This document shows, piece after piece, positions 50,761 through 62,260 of a stretch of 64,000 bases of DNA. Source of the DNA: Muraenolepis orangiensis (lineage: Eukaryota; Chordata; Actinopteri; Gadiformes; Muraenolepididae); NCBI GenBank assembly GCA_027704905.1, contig CM051000.1, positions 17,850,648-17,914,647 of the forward strand. The letters run 5' to 3'. The notes beneath the pieces are model-generated. The model did not search any database. It was not told where the DNA came from and was given only the letters and a program-made list of their open reading frames with translations. Made by a program: the position numbers and the translations under genes. Each line of letters begins with the position of its first letter. The stretch's first letter is position 1.

Positions 50761-51114
50761 AATGGATACCGTTCTGTCTGTAGTTGAACTTATTGGACAC
50801 ACTGGTCATTTTCATTAAACCTTACAAGCTAGCAAGCTAGCGGTGACACAACAGAATCTAAGCACTTACCTCTATAATTGAAGATGAACTTCTCGTAAAA
50901 TAACTTTTTTTTTTCCAGTTTAGACCTCGCTGTAGAGTGTTCATTCACTAGTCGAACCACATCGTCTTGACCGACTTTTGGAAGGTTATGCAGCGATGTT
51001 GTCCAGCGATAACTGTCAGCCATGGTGAATGCCAAGGTGAATGCATTAACCGGAACTTGGGATACACTGCTTCGGCGGGTACTTCCGGCGTTCTAATCTA
51101 CCGTGATATAGGCC

Positions 51115-51239
51115 TATTCGTTTCAGCCCTTATGTGCTCAGATTGAATCTATAGGAGGATTATCTCAGTATAAAGGTCGATAGTAATTAATATGCAGATT
51201 AATTATTATTATATATATTATATATATTATGACGCACCG
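51115..51239. other. Spacer between two element ends
   Basis: AT-rich; a tatatattatatatattat run near 51210. Confidence 0.5.
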
Positions 51240-51420
51240 AATGAATTCACGTTGTATATAATAGCGCAATTCTAGCCCCCTGTAGCTGTGAAGACGTGAT
51301 ATAATTTGTCATCAATTTGGGCAAAATATAAATTTTAAACCATAAGTTGGTGTTGAACACATTTGCTCACTTCATGCCCCTGAAACTCGATTGACTGATT
51401 TGAATTAATAACGATTTCAT
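51240..51420 (-). repeat. Right inverted copy of the 28050-28230 terminal segment
   Basis: Contains ctagccccctgtagctgtga, aaaccataagttggtg and gctcacttcatgcccctgaa, which are the reverse of the left-end block. Confidence 0.85.
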
Positions 51421-51423
51421 TCA

Positions 51424-51800
51424 GAAGACCGACGACCAGACCAACGACAAGACCAACGACAAGACCACTTGCAATGCCTTCACGGACCACTAGGGGCATC
51501 AGGAAGATCAACGACGGGGAAGACGACAAGAGTAACGACAAGACCAACGACCGGGAAGACGACGTGCCTAACAACACGGCCAACAGCGGCCCACTTGCGA
51601 TGCCTTTACGGACCACTAGGGGCATCAGGAAGACCAACGACGGGGAGGACGACAAGAGTAACGACCGGGAAGACGACGTGCCTAACAACACGGCCAACAG
51701 CGGCCCACTTGCAATGCCTTCACGGACCACTAGGGGCATCAGGACGACAGGAGTAAAAACACGACCAACAACAGGGAAGACGACAAGAGTAACGACACAT
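51424..51800. repeat. Subterminal tandem repeats
   Basis: A 12-bp gaccaacgacaa array, then two to three copies of a longer unit with aacacggccaacagcggccc and cggaccactaggggcatcag. It mirrors the array at 27978-28037. Confidence 0.88.
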
Positions 51801-51889
51801 CAGCACGTCATATATACATCGACATCGTCAGACGACAAATTAGGACACATTAACATGGATTTAACATGTATTTTTGGCACTAATGGAAC

Positions 51890-52330
51890 CCCATACCTCA
51901 TGGCCTGCAACCCTTGACCCCACCGTCCGTACTGGGCATCAGCCACGGGCTTCCACTGGTCTTGGTCGCCGGGAGCCATCTGGGCTAACAGGACCTTCCA
52001 CGCCTTCTCCTGCTCCCGCATCGCTTGAACCCGTGATTCGTCACGACTCCTCAGGGAATCGATCAGGTGCCTCACCCGTTCGAGATTGCTGGGACCCAGG
52101 TCGGCTAACCGGTGATCCCTCAGCTCCAGTGTCAGTTGCGTCACCCGAGCCAGATCTCCAGGGTCCATCGGGGCTAGGTCCAAGAGGCATCTTGTGTCAT
52201 TGAGAGCCAGCAATAATAGAGACAACAGAGAGTAATCAGGGACAGGCAAGGGGTCTGGATACCGGGAGGTCGATCCGCGGAGTACCGGCAGGTAGTAGAC
52301 CGGCAAGTAGTCCGGGACGGCTGCAGGTCC
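51890..52330 (-). CDS. Unrecognised open frame, about 145 codons
   Basis: The minus strand is open and looks protein-like (LPVPDYSLLSLLLLALNDTR, LERVRHLIDSLRSRDESRVQ, LLAQMAPGDQDQWKPVADAQ). It is amphipathic and charged, with no low complexity. No start or splice site can be defended and I do not recognise it. It lies between a transposon end and a LINE, so it may be a fragment of a mobile-element gene. Confidence 0.3.
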
Positions 52331-54033
52331 TGACGGCGTCAGCCCGAGGGTCCTCAAAACTTGTGCTGCCCAGCTGAGTGGAGTCCTGCAGTACATCTTC
52401 AACCTGAGCATGAGACTGGAGAGGGTCCCTGTGCTGTGGAAGACATCCTGCCTGGTGCCGGTTCCGAAGAAGGCACGTCCCAGCACCTCTAACGACTACA
52501 GACTGGTGGCGCTGACGTCCCATGTGTCGAAGTCCTTTGAGAGGCTGGTCCTGTCGCTTCTTCGGCCCCTGGTCAGATCCTCGCTGGACCCTCTTCAGTT
52601 TGCCTACCAGCCGAAACTGGGAGTGGAGGACGCCATCATCTTCCTGTTTCATCGTGCCTACGCCCACTTGGACAGACCCGGGAGCACTGTGAGAATCATG
52701 TTTTTTGACTTCTCCAGTGCGTTCAACACCATCCGGCCTGCCCTGCTGGGGAGTAAGCTGACGGCGATGAAGGTGGACTCTTCCCTGGTTTCCTGGATTA
52801 TAGACTATTTGACGGGTCGTCCACAGTTTGTCAGACTGCAGGACTGTGTGTCTGACACTGTGGTCAGCAGCACTGGTGCTCCACAGGGAACGGTTCTTTC
52901 CCCATTCCTGTTCACCCTATACACCTCAGACTTCCAGTTCAACTCAGAGTCCTGCCATCTCCAGAAGTTCTCGGACGACTCTGCAGTTGTTGGTTGTGTC
53001 AGCGAGGGAAACGATGAGGAGTACAGGGGCGTCGTGGACTCCTTTGTTGAGTGGTGTGAGCTGAACCACATGCAGCTCAACACAGACAAGACGAAGGAGA
53101 TGGTGGGAAATCTACCCCCACACCCATTTCCATCAAGGGTGTGTCCGCAGAAGTTGTTCAGGAATATAAATACCTGGGAGTTCACCTGGACAATAAACTG
53201 GTCTGGGCCAAGAACTCTGAGGCCGTGTACAAGAAGGGCCAGAGCCGTCTCTACTTCCTGCGGAGGCTCCGGTCCTTCAACGTTTGTAACACGATGCTGA
53301 AGATGTTCTACCAGTCGGTGCTAGCCAGTGCCATCTTCTCCGGTGTTGTGTGCTGGGGAAGCAGGTTGAGGTCAGCAGACGCCAACAAGATCAGCAGGAT
53401 CGTCAGGAAGGCTGGCGCTGTCCTGGGGGTCCAGCTGGACTCTTTGTTGGTGGTGTCTGAGAGGAGGATGCTGCGCAAGCTGCGTAGTATCCTTGACAAC
53501 AACTCTCACCCTCTCCATCAGGTGCTGACCTCATACAGAAGCACCTTCAGCAACAGACTCATTCCACCCAGGTGCACTACAGAACGCCACAGGAAGTCCT
53601 TTCTTCCTGTGGCCATCAGACTCTATAATTCATCTCCCTCGGGTCATGAGAGGGACAGTGGAGACTCAGTGACCTGAGGTCAACGGTCAAGGTTTTTGCA
53701 CTGTAAATTCACTTTTATGTCACTTTTTCAGTATTCATCTGAGTTATTTATTATTATTCTAATACTGCCAATTTGCACTATACGTATTGGTGTGTATTGT
53801 ATATACCTACGTATTACTGTAATAATACTGTAAATTGTGCAATTCATCTATCAATACATTTAGATTTCATTTAGAGTTAATTAGTTATATTTTGTTTATA
53901 CTAGTTTAGCTTAGTTTAGTTTGGTTGTTATTTAGTTTTTAGTTTTAGGTATTAGTATATTTTGTGTGCATTTATTCCCCCTGTTTCAACTGTTGCACAT
54001 TAATTTCCCTCGGGATAAATAAAGTTATCTTGA
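52317..54033 (+). mobile_element. CR1/L2/Rex1-group LINE, 5'-truncated
   Basis: The RT frame reads AAGPDGVSPRVLKTCAAQLS, LVPVPKKARPSTSNDYRLVA, IMFFDFSSAFNTIRPALLG, GAPQGTVLSPFLFTLYT and a SDDS variant in place of the usual DD box, with a frameshift near 53110-53140. It continues EYKYLGVHLDNKLVWAK to LPVAIRLYNSS. The 3' end is ataaataaagttatcttgaatcttga. Confidence 0.87.
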
Positions 54034-54043
54034 ATCTTGAATC

Positions 54044-55067
54044 TATATCACACTTCCTGCTTCCGGAGCCTTAAAAATCGCAGAGCAGTGTACTCTTACT
54101 TCCGGTTGTTACCCCAGATCCGTGACAAACTGTTGCCGCCTCCCCTCCTCTCTGTTATTGTGGTGTACCGGCTGCTCAACGTCCAAACACAGACAGCCCT
54201 ACCTCAGTTTACACCATTTCCCGAAAGACAAACTCCTCCGCAAGTCTTGTGTGCGGCTGATAAAAAGGATGAAGGTCCCTGGTTTCATGTTCTCAGGGGT
54301 AGCGCGTATGTCTGCAGTTTGCACTTTGACAAGGAGAGCATATACGTCTCAAAAAGTGGGCGGAATAGGCTAATAATGTCGGGTATGTGTGTGATTAAAA
54401 GCACTGGTCCTGACTCCCACCCACACGCCATCTCTCATCCGAATAGAGCCACATAATATCGGGTATGTGTGTGATTAAAAGCACTGGTCCCAAGTAGGGC
54501 TGGGCGATACGGACCAAAACCTGATATTTAGGCTGCATCGCGGTATACGATATATATCGGTATTTTATACAAATTCGGTTTTAACTCAATGCCACAAGTA
54601 TGTCACAAGCACTTTTATTTTAAGACAACTCATATTCACAAGAATAACAGGCATTCCCTTTTAGAAAATATACAGCTGCACACTACATATTAACACGTAA
54701 ATGAAAAGGTACATTGAAATAATCAAAATCCATCAAATAAATAGCCTATATTAAATACATAGGCATACCTCTGCTCCTACACAAAATCGCCTTCGTTCTA
54801 TGGCGATATATCCAGATAGAGCCACAAGACACAATGTCGGGGAATTGTATGATTCGGATTTAGACTTCTTCACTGTAGAGTGTTCATTCACTAGTTGAAC
54901 CACATCGTCTGGACCGACTTTTGGAAGGTTATGCAGCGATGTTGTCCAGCGATAACTGTCCGCCATGGTGAATGCCAATGTGAATGCATTAACCGGAACT
55001 TGGGATACACTGCTTCAGCGATTTTTAACGGGTACTTCCGGCTTTCTAATCTAACGTGATATAGGCC
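54044..55067. mobile_element. Non-autonomous ISL2EU-like element, about 1.0 kb
   Basis: Inverted ends tatatcac ... gtgatata. The left half carries a THAP-finger relic on + (SLHHFPKDKLLRKSCVRLIK, then frameshift, then YVCSLHFDKESIYVSKSGRN). The right half carries the SWIM-gene first exon on minus (MAFTMADSYRWTTSLHNLPK, 54978-54880). It is an internal-deletion derivative keeping both terminal exons and serves as the uninterrupted twin of 44421-49010. Confidence 0.82.
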
Positions 55068-55256
55068 TATTAGACACGGCAATTGCTGACAGGTGTGTGT
55101 GTGTGCCGCCAGCAAACGTGGCTTGGCCACGCCCCCTGCCAACCACCGTAACCATAACAGGTTGTGTTGTATCTACTCTTATTTTGCTGTGTGTGAGTAG
55201 TTAACGTTTGGCTAAATTATTTTGAGTTCATAGTAAAGAAAAGTGTGTGTCATTCT

Positions 55257-55850
55257 CTCTCACTCACTCACTCACACCAGGTCAGTGTGAGTCGTGCAGC
55301 ATATGATGACATTCTGAAAATATGTGTGTGGCCTTTTTGATGGATGTGACATCTCGTCTAAATGAGCTCAACTCCAAGGCCAAGGCAACAGTGTGTGACC
55401 TTATGTCAGCAATACCTTCCTTACAAAGAAAGTTGGAGATCCTCAGGAGTGACATAACAGAGTCACAACAATTTTTCAAAACCGTTTTGATGATTTCAGT
55501 CTGTGTAAGCAAGTCTTGCTCTGTATTGGATCTCCATTTATGGTGAAGAATGTTCAAGAATTCTCAAGAGAGGCACAGAGCATCTTCCCGTGGGCAAATG
55601 TTTAATCTCTGCAAACCAAGCTAATAGATCTCCAGGAAAATGTTTCTCTGAAGGATGTGGACTGTGACCCTGTGACATTCTGGACAACGATGGCTACTGC
55701 AGCAAATTTCCCCCACCTTCAAAAGGTGGTCATTAATTAGCTTATCATGTTTGGTTCCACATATTGCTGTGAGTGAATTTTCCACGATGAACATTGTGAA
55801 AACACATACCGCACACATAAGTACCCCTGCTATATACTATATGAAGACAC
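55257..55850 (+). pseudogene. hAT/ZBED5-like transposase-derived relic
   Basis: Broken frames read AFLMDVTSRLNELNSKAKAT with VCDLMSAIPSLQRKLEILRS, later NVSLKDVDCDPVTFWTTMAT, ANFPHLQKVV and SEFSTMNIVKTHTA, which are conserved parts of ZBED5/GTF2IRD2-type hAT-derived proteins (dimerisation region). Many frameshifts. No introns seen. Confidence 0.68.
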
Positions 55851-57039
55851 TGAAGAAACGTACAAAGAATCCCCTTCTTAAAAATACAATTCAATTCAGT
55901 TTGGCACGCTGCACACAAACAAGATTTAAATTACTTCAGTATAAATGGTTGATGAGAATGTACATAACTCCTGTCAAGCTCCATCATATGTCTGCTAATA
56001 TTCCAGATCTTTGTGCCTAGAGTGTCTAGACGAAGTGTCTAGACGAAAAATGTACTGGGATACGGGATGTTTGAGACTGAGGTCCCTTTAAATGGCAAAC
56101 TCTGTGTGCTTGGAATTCATCCTGAAGACGTCATGCAAACATCTAGGCAGACTTCTGGACTTTGGTCTCCTTCAGACGAGGAGAGCTATTGCACTATGCT
56201 GGAATGTCATGGATTATTCCACATGCTGGGAATGTGGAAGAGGGAGCTATTGACTCTATATTGATCTATAGGTCTGGAAAGACTAACTTATATTGCTAAA
56301 GGCAAGCAAAATGACTTTGATCAGCTCTGGGAACCATATATGAAGGCAGGGAATATAGGATTTGTCAGAGAAAAAGTTGTATAAGTTGTATGTGTGTCTG
56401 TGTGTTCTGGTCTTTGTTACTGTATGTATCTTTGGTGTTACAAAATAAGAGAATGACAAACATATTGTTTAAAAAAAATAATATAAAAGGATTTCCTTTT
56501 TTTACTATCAAGACCCCAAAATATGACATCTAAATGATACACATCTCGTTCCATTCAGTGGGTGTGCGCAAGTGTTTGTTGCATGTAAAAATAAATAAGC
56601 GGTCCAAAAGGACACGGTAAGGCCCTGGTAATACCATGGAAACCGACAAGGGTTCCTTTTACAGAACACTTTCATCTTACTGAGTAAATTGTAAAAATGT
56701 TTTACTAAGTAACGTTGTGGAATACATATGGTACAAATTGTGTTTGGTGCATGGAAAAAGGAATAACCAGTCACATAGGATATGGTAAGAACCTGGTAAT
56801 ACAAATAATATATACAATAAAAATGAGGACATTAAAGTGACTGATAGATGGTATGAACATCTGTTGAATGTGCTCAAATATTTAAAAGCATTTAAAGTGC
56901 AGTAGGGCAGCAGCATCATGAATACAATGCAGTACAGTGCAGTAGCTGTAATGAGTCCAGAAAGTCCAGCAAAGTATATAAGTGGAATGTTAATGACAAT
57001 TTTATGAAAGTGAAAGTGGCAGCACTCATTTACATTTAC
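55851..57039. other. No gene seen; decayed repeats
   Basis: Two related minus-strand copies of a segment with ggtaaggccctggtaatacc occur near 56620 and 56790. Otherwise AT-rich. Confidence 0.5.
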
Positions 57040-57490
57040 ATTACACTCCTAGCAGTTCAGTAGGCACACTGCCTGTGGATAAAAACGACCCTTAAACCTG
57101 GTAGTACTTGTACGGATGCTGCGCAACCGGCGACCAGACGGTAGGGGGGAGAAGAGATGGTGCCCAGGGTGGTTGCAGTCCTTTATGATGGACATGGCCT
57201 TCTTCCGACATCTGGTCCTACAGATCTCCTCAATGCATGGAAGTGCACACCCGATGATCTTCTCTGCCGTCCTCACGACCCTCTGGATGGCTTTCTTGTC
57301 CTGTGTAGTGGTGTTGCCGTACCACACAGTGACGCCACTCATCAGGACGCTCTCTACGGTGCCACGGTAGAAGTTCACTAGCCACCTCTGGCCTATTCCG
57401 CTTTTTCTGAGGCACCGCAGAGCAGAGAGGCGCTCTGTGTTGCGAGTCCAAGCCAGGTCATCGGAAATCTGTAGCCTAAAGAAACGGAAG
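57040..57490 (-). mobile_element. L2/Maui-like LINE fragment
   Basis: Minus-strand frame NFYRGTVESVLMSGVTVWYG, AIQRVVRTAEKIIG, CRKKAMSIIKDCNHPGHHLF and RTSTTRFKGRFYPQAV. This is the same C-terminal RT region as the relic at 12450-13560. Confidence 0.82.
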
Positions 57491-58070
57491 CAGCTTACAA
57501 GTTGCCAACATTAACCTTGGATAACTACAATTGCGACTTGAATAGGGGAGGTGCTTCTAAGAATTGGTATACTAGGACCTAGGAAGTAGCATACGCGATA
57601 ACTTCTGAATTATTACCAAGCTAAACCGGTCACAACTACATGGTACTTGAATTGATGGGTAATAGTGGAGGTGTTTCTTAGTATTTCAGCTTTAGTTTCT
57701 CTGTATTTACCTGCTTGTTACCTGTGGTAATTACCCATAATATACTGTTATGTATTTGCCGAGTAAATACTTGGTAATTAGGGGACTGTAAAAAGAAAGG
57801 GTTACCAAACTTTAATCTAATGAATACAAGTTATAGGAGCAGGTAGGGGTTAGGTAGAGGGCATCTTGCTCAAGGAGGCCTGCAGGTAGCCTGCTGACAT
57901 TGGGTATTGAACCCAGTACAGAAGAAAACAATCTTTTATAATATAATACATTTCATCATGATATTGTGGGAGTGCGTAGAACGAGGAGACGGAGACAGGT
58001 TGTCGAGTCGAAACGTTTACTCCCCAACATGAACAGTAATACATGTGACATGTGAACGAATCCACAATGG
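57491..58070. other. No gene seen
   Basis: AT-rich with imperfect ggtaattac/gtaaatac motifs. A segment near 57988-58032 (gacaggttgtcgagtcgaaa) is also found at 33948-33985. Confidence 0.5.
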
Positions 58071-58074
58071 GAAT

Positions 58075-58440
58075 CCACAATGAACAATGAATAATGACCG
58101 AAAGGACGAGATCGCGAATACATGCGGCCGAAATGAGTTTCCTCAGGAGGGTAGCTGGTATCTCATTTGTGAGAGACTCGGAGTAGAGCCGCTGCTCCTT
58201 CGCGTAGAAAGGAGCCAGTTGAGGTGGATCGAGCATCTAGTAAGGATGCTTCCTGGAGGGAGGTTTTCCACGCACATCCAACTGGGAAGAGACCACGGGG
58301 CAGACCAAGGTACAGGTGGGGTGATTACATCTCCACACTGGCTTGGGAACGCCTCGGGATCCCCCAGTCAGAGCTAGTCGATGTTGCCAGGGAGAGGGAA
58401 GTTTGGAGTCCCCTGCTGAAGCTGCTACCCCCGCGACCGA
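58075..58440 (+). mobile_element. Rex3-type LINE 3' fragment
   Basis: Corresponds to the part of the longer copy at 23740-24120 (aatgaccgaaaggacgagat to gaagctgctac), with deletions. Carries the AHPTGKRPRGRPRYRWGDYI signature. Confidence 0.85.
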
Positions 58441-58637
58441 AACGTTACCCAGAGATCTTCCCGTAACTCCATCTCATAGGGTCCAGTGAATATCTGTGTC
58501 CCAAGTGGGTCACCATAATATAACGGGTGATTTATTGGGGCCAAGTGCGTGTGTCACCCAGCAGCCAGACACGTGCATGGCAACCAAATATACAACAACA
58601 CTCCGACATGACGAGATGAGAACTAACAAACAACACC

Positions 58638-58885
58638 TCCTTACACGTTTGGAAGAAAACTAAATACTTTTAAAATGCAGGCAGATTATATTAGGCACAT
58701 TAGGTAAATGCAAAGTTTGGCAATGGACAGCGACATATTTACTGTATATAACATGTATAGTACAATCTAGAGCACTGAAATTGATTAGGGGTGTATTGCC
58801 ATTTTATAAAAGTGTATCTCTACATTTAATGTGAGGCGGCTACCGTCTATTAGACTTGATCTTCTCACATTATTAACTTAACTGT
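58638..58885 (+). repeat. Left arm of inverted repeat around grpr exon 1
   Basis: About 248 bp, the reverse complement of 59542-59783 with scattered small indels; for example tccttacacgtttggaagaa here against ttcttccaaacgtgtaagga there. Confidence 0.92.
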
Positions 58886-59122
58886 TATATTTACTGTATA
58901 TATTATATTAACTGTTTATATTTACTGTATATAACATGTATAGTACAATGTAGTACACCACACTTCCGCCAAAAAAAGATTGACAGAAAAGGGGATTTAA
59001 AAATGTACAATTGACCGAAAAATGTAATCATTTACCATTAATTTATCATTTATTAGTAAGGGATGAATACAAGCAGTCGCCTGCATGGCGACTGCCCATT
59101 TGCGCGCGCCAGCTGCGCGTCC

Positions 59123-59129
59123 ATATAAA
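59123..59129 (+). promoter_or_regulatory. Possible TATA box of grpr
   Basis: atataaa in a GC-rich setting, about 75 bp before the ATG at 59201. Distance is suitable for a start of transcription around 59150-59155. Confidence 0.45.
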
Positions 59130-59200
59130 CGTGTCCAAGCAGCGCGCAATACAGCGGATGAAATCCCGCGCGCAACAGCACCACCACCACCGTGGACACC

Positions 59201-59511
59201 ATGTGGTCCGTCGGCGTCGCCATCGCTGTGATTTACGCCATTTTCATTATCCTGGGATTAATCGGCAACATAACGCTCATTAAGACATTCTGCTCCACCA
59301 GGTCCGTCCGCAACAACGTGCCCAACCTCTTCATGTCCAGCCTGGCGCTCGGTGACGTCTTGCTGCTCGTGACGTGCGCGCCGGTGGACGCCAGCCGTTA
59401 CGTGTCGGAGGAATGGCTGTTCGGTAGGAGCGGCTGTAAGGTCATCCCGGTCATTCAGCTCACGTCGGTCGGCGTGTCCGTGTTCACGCTCACGGCGCTG
59501 TCCGCCGATAG
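59201..59511 (+). CDS. grpr: grpr exon 1 (TM1-TM3)
   Basis: Opens MWSVGVAIAVIYAIFIILG and ends LTALSAD plus AG|gtaggt. The usual ~40-residue glycosylated N-terminus is lacking. An out-of-frame ATG at 59158 precedes it. Confidence 0.88.
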
Positions 59512-59888
59512 GTAGGTGTCTTGTCTCTGGGTCGCCCTAGGACAGTTAAGTTTATAATGTGAGAAGATCAAGTCTAAATAGACGTAGCCGCCTCACATTA
59601 AAATATATACACTTTTATGAAATGGCAATACACCCCTGAGCAATTTCAGTGCACTAGATTGTACTATACATCATATACAGTAAATATGTCGCTGTCCATT
59701 GCCAAACTTTGCATTTACCTAATGTGCCTAATAGACCTGCCTGTATTTCTAAATGATTTAGTTTTCTTCCAAACGTGTAAGGACCTTAAGCCATACCTTC
59801 GCAGTAACATTGGAACACAATCATAACAATCATAACAAAACCAACCAATCAGCATCAGCATCATCCATGATAACACAATCTATATTTA

Positions 59889-59940
<52 letters not shown>

Positions 59941-61959
59941 CTATAATATATATATAATCTATATGAAGGCATAATTCTGTATTTTTTCTCTTTCACTGAT
60001 TCAATCACAGAATAATAACAATAATGTAGAAGTAGTTCCAGACAATCACGACGCTTAGCCAAATTACGCAATTAGGAGCAGGAGGTGGGGCTTAGATAAA
60101 AGGGGCCTGGTTTCTTGATGGACAGGTAAAGGAACCCATAAAGCCTACCCATCATCACAGAAATCCATAATCACAGCATTTACATCTCGATGACGGGAAT
60201 ACTTGTGTTGTGGATACATCTGAAAACCTAGCCATGCGGCGATACTCGTACCAGGGACCCTGCATGCTACACGGATTGCGGTGTCCACTGAACGGCATGG
60301 TTTTATATCAATGGAGTGGCGAACCGTGTCTATCACAACTGGACACAACTGTAGACCACCCCACCCCCCCCCCCCCCCCCCACTCCGAATTCGAAAATGT
60401 GGTTGTTCTAATCAGATGGACGTCACATCACTTTATGCGTTATCTCATTTAGGCAGATAAGATTGTCGCAGCCAATTTCCAAGTTGACCATAGTTGGCAA
60501 AGCACTGTCCATGTAGTGAAGTAACAGCACAACACAGCACCACCACACACAGGCTATGGATGAATGACTGTCCTGGTCCTGTACTGTACACAACCACACC
60601 TTCGTAACAATTACCAATGCAAAGAAAGATCAAGTCAAAACTCTCAATCATTCAACAAGTGTGTGAAAACAAAATGCATCCAGCTCAATGAGATGCAACA
60701 CTGCGGCAAAACCAGCAAAGACAAATTAGTCAAATGATTACATGATGTTCTCTTAAAGAGGCCAATAAACCAATAAACCAATCAGGTTTATTGTTGTGGG
60801 ACCTCCAGGGCTCCAGAGAGGCCCCGAGACGTTGCTGAGTCGAGTCTGACACAGGGCCCCCTCGTCGGACTCGTTGGCACCATCACCTGCCGATTCTCGG
60901 GACTTCCAGGCCTCCAGAGAGGGACCAGGACTTGTCTGAGTCAAGTCCGACACGGGGCCCCCTCGTCGGACTGAGCTAGAGTGATGTACCGCTGATTTGC
61001 GGGACTTCCAGAAAGAATGGAAAGAATACGCCCATTGGCTACAAACCAGTATATGATTGGTTGATCAAATTTTCTTTTGAAAATTTGATCAACCAATATA
61101 ATATAATATATAATATGCTCTCATTCAGTTTAAGGGCCAGGGCATTCGCTCTAGGATAAAGAGTACCTTGGTTGAAGGATATTCTTCCCAGCAACCCAGA
61201 AAAATATCTGATTGGTTGCATTTTTTTTGTAACACAAAACCACTCAAATGCGTAGTGCATGGAACGAAAAAGACAAACAAATCAACGTAACACTGTAATA
61301 TTACAGATCAACAACACAGATACGATTCTCATTTCTTAATTTTATTTAAATTGTATTAAATTGTATTCATTTAATTAATATGTTTTTGTTTCATCTGAGG
61401 GTTCCAGGGTCTTCTCTGTATACCTTGAAGGCCCTGACGGTTCACCACTGATGGTTATACTTGAGTTATGTTTTACTGCCTCTGGCTGGACGCTGTCTTC
61501 ACTCCATCTGTGTATTTTCTTCTATTGTGTCATGCCGTGAAACGTGTCAGATACCGAGCCATCGTGAAGCCCCTGGACATCCGGACGTCCAGCACCACCG
61601 CCGGCATCGTCCAGCAGGCGGCGCTCATCTGGCTGCTCTCGCTGCTCCTGGCCGTGCCCGAGGCCGTCTTCTCGGACCTGCACGCCTTCAACATAACCGC
61701 CACCAACCAGACGCTGGTCACCTGCGCACCCTACCCCAACGCAGGGGAACTGCACCCGAAGATCCACTCCACGGTGTCCTTCCTTGTATTCTACGCAGGC
61801 CCCCTGCTGGTCATATCAGTGTACTACGCCTTCATCGCGCAAAGCCTCATCAGGAGCGCCTCGAATTTACCGGTCGAAGGAAACGTCAACGGCAGACGAC
61901 AAGTGAGTGGCAAAGACAGAAAATCGATTAAAAAAAATTCTAAATTCTAAATTAAATAA

Positions 61960-61996
<37 letters not shown>

Positions 61997-62197
61997 CAAA
62001 TGTGATAAAAACCTGGTGGAATACGTTGTCCCAAAAGGTTGAGTCGAGGAGGCGTTTAGCCAAGACGGTCCTGGTGTTTGTGGGCCTGTTTGCGGTGTGT
62101 TGGCTGCCGAGTCACGTGGTGTACCTGTACCGGTCGTATCACTACTCCCAGGTATATTCATATATATTCATACTCTCTCCCTCTATTGGTTGATCTA

Positions 62198-62260
<63 letters not shown>

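Larger units (their letters stand above)
49011..51035 (-). pseudogene. SWIM zinc-finger gene of an ISL2EU-like element, 3'-truncated
   Basis: Minus-strand exons with good splice sites: 51035-50870 (MAFTMADSYRWTTSLHNLPK), 50253-50168 (SEEVVVQASCYRSMRKNDEP), 49794-49602 (SWIM finger: CSCLCAAGKVLCNH), 49347-49251 (GIRPEPTDELVVRKPKAPGR) and 49105 to about 49011 (GPLPDPAVLSLGANLRHLQP). Known: fish proteins with this order continue into a YqaJ-type nuclease, and ISL2EU elements carry such a second gene. Here the frame runs into an inverted-repeat end at 49010, so the nuclease part is absent. The exons present are intact. Confidence 0.75.
59784..61550. other. grpr intron 1
   Basis: Contains an AT run (about 59885-59965), a poly-C run (60361-60380), a two-copy ~107-bp spaced direct repeat (60791-60972, gccccctcgtcggact) and a 19-bp perfect hairpin (61056-61097). 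No other exon seen. Confidence 0.7.

Noticed and set aside
52410..53677. Host gene with reverse-transcriptase-like domains
   Set aside because: RT motifs, frameshift and the standard LINE 3' tail show a retrotransposon.
59011..59283. 90-codon frame overlapping grpr exon 1
   Set aside because: Arg/His-rich, out of frame with the receptor; the GPCR frame is conserved across the same bases.
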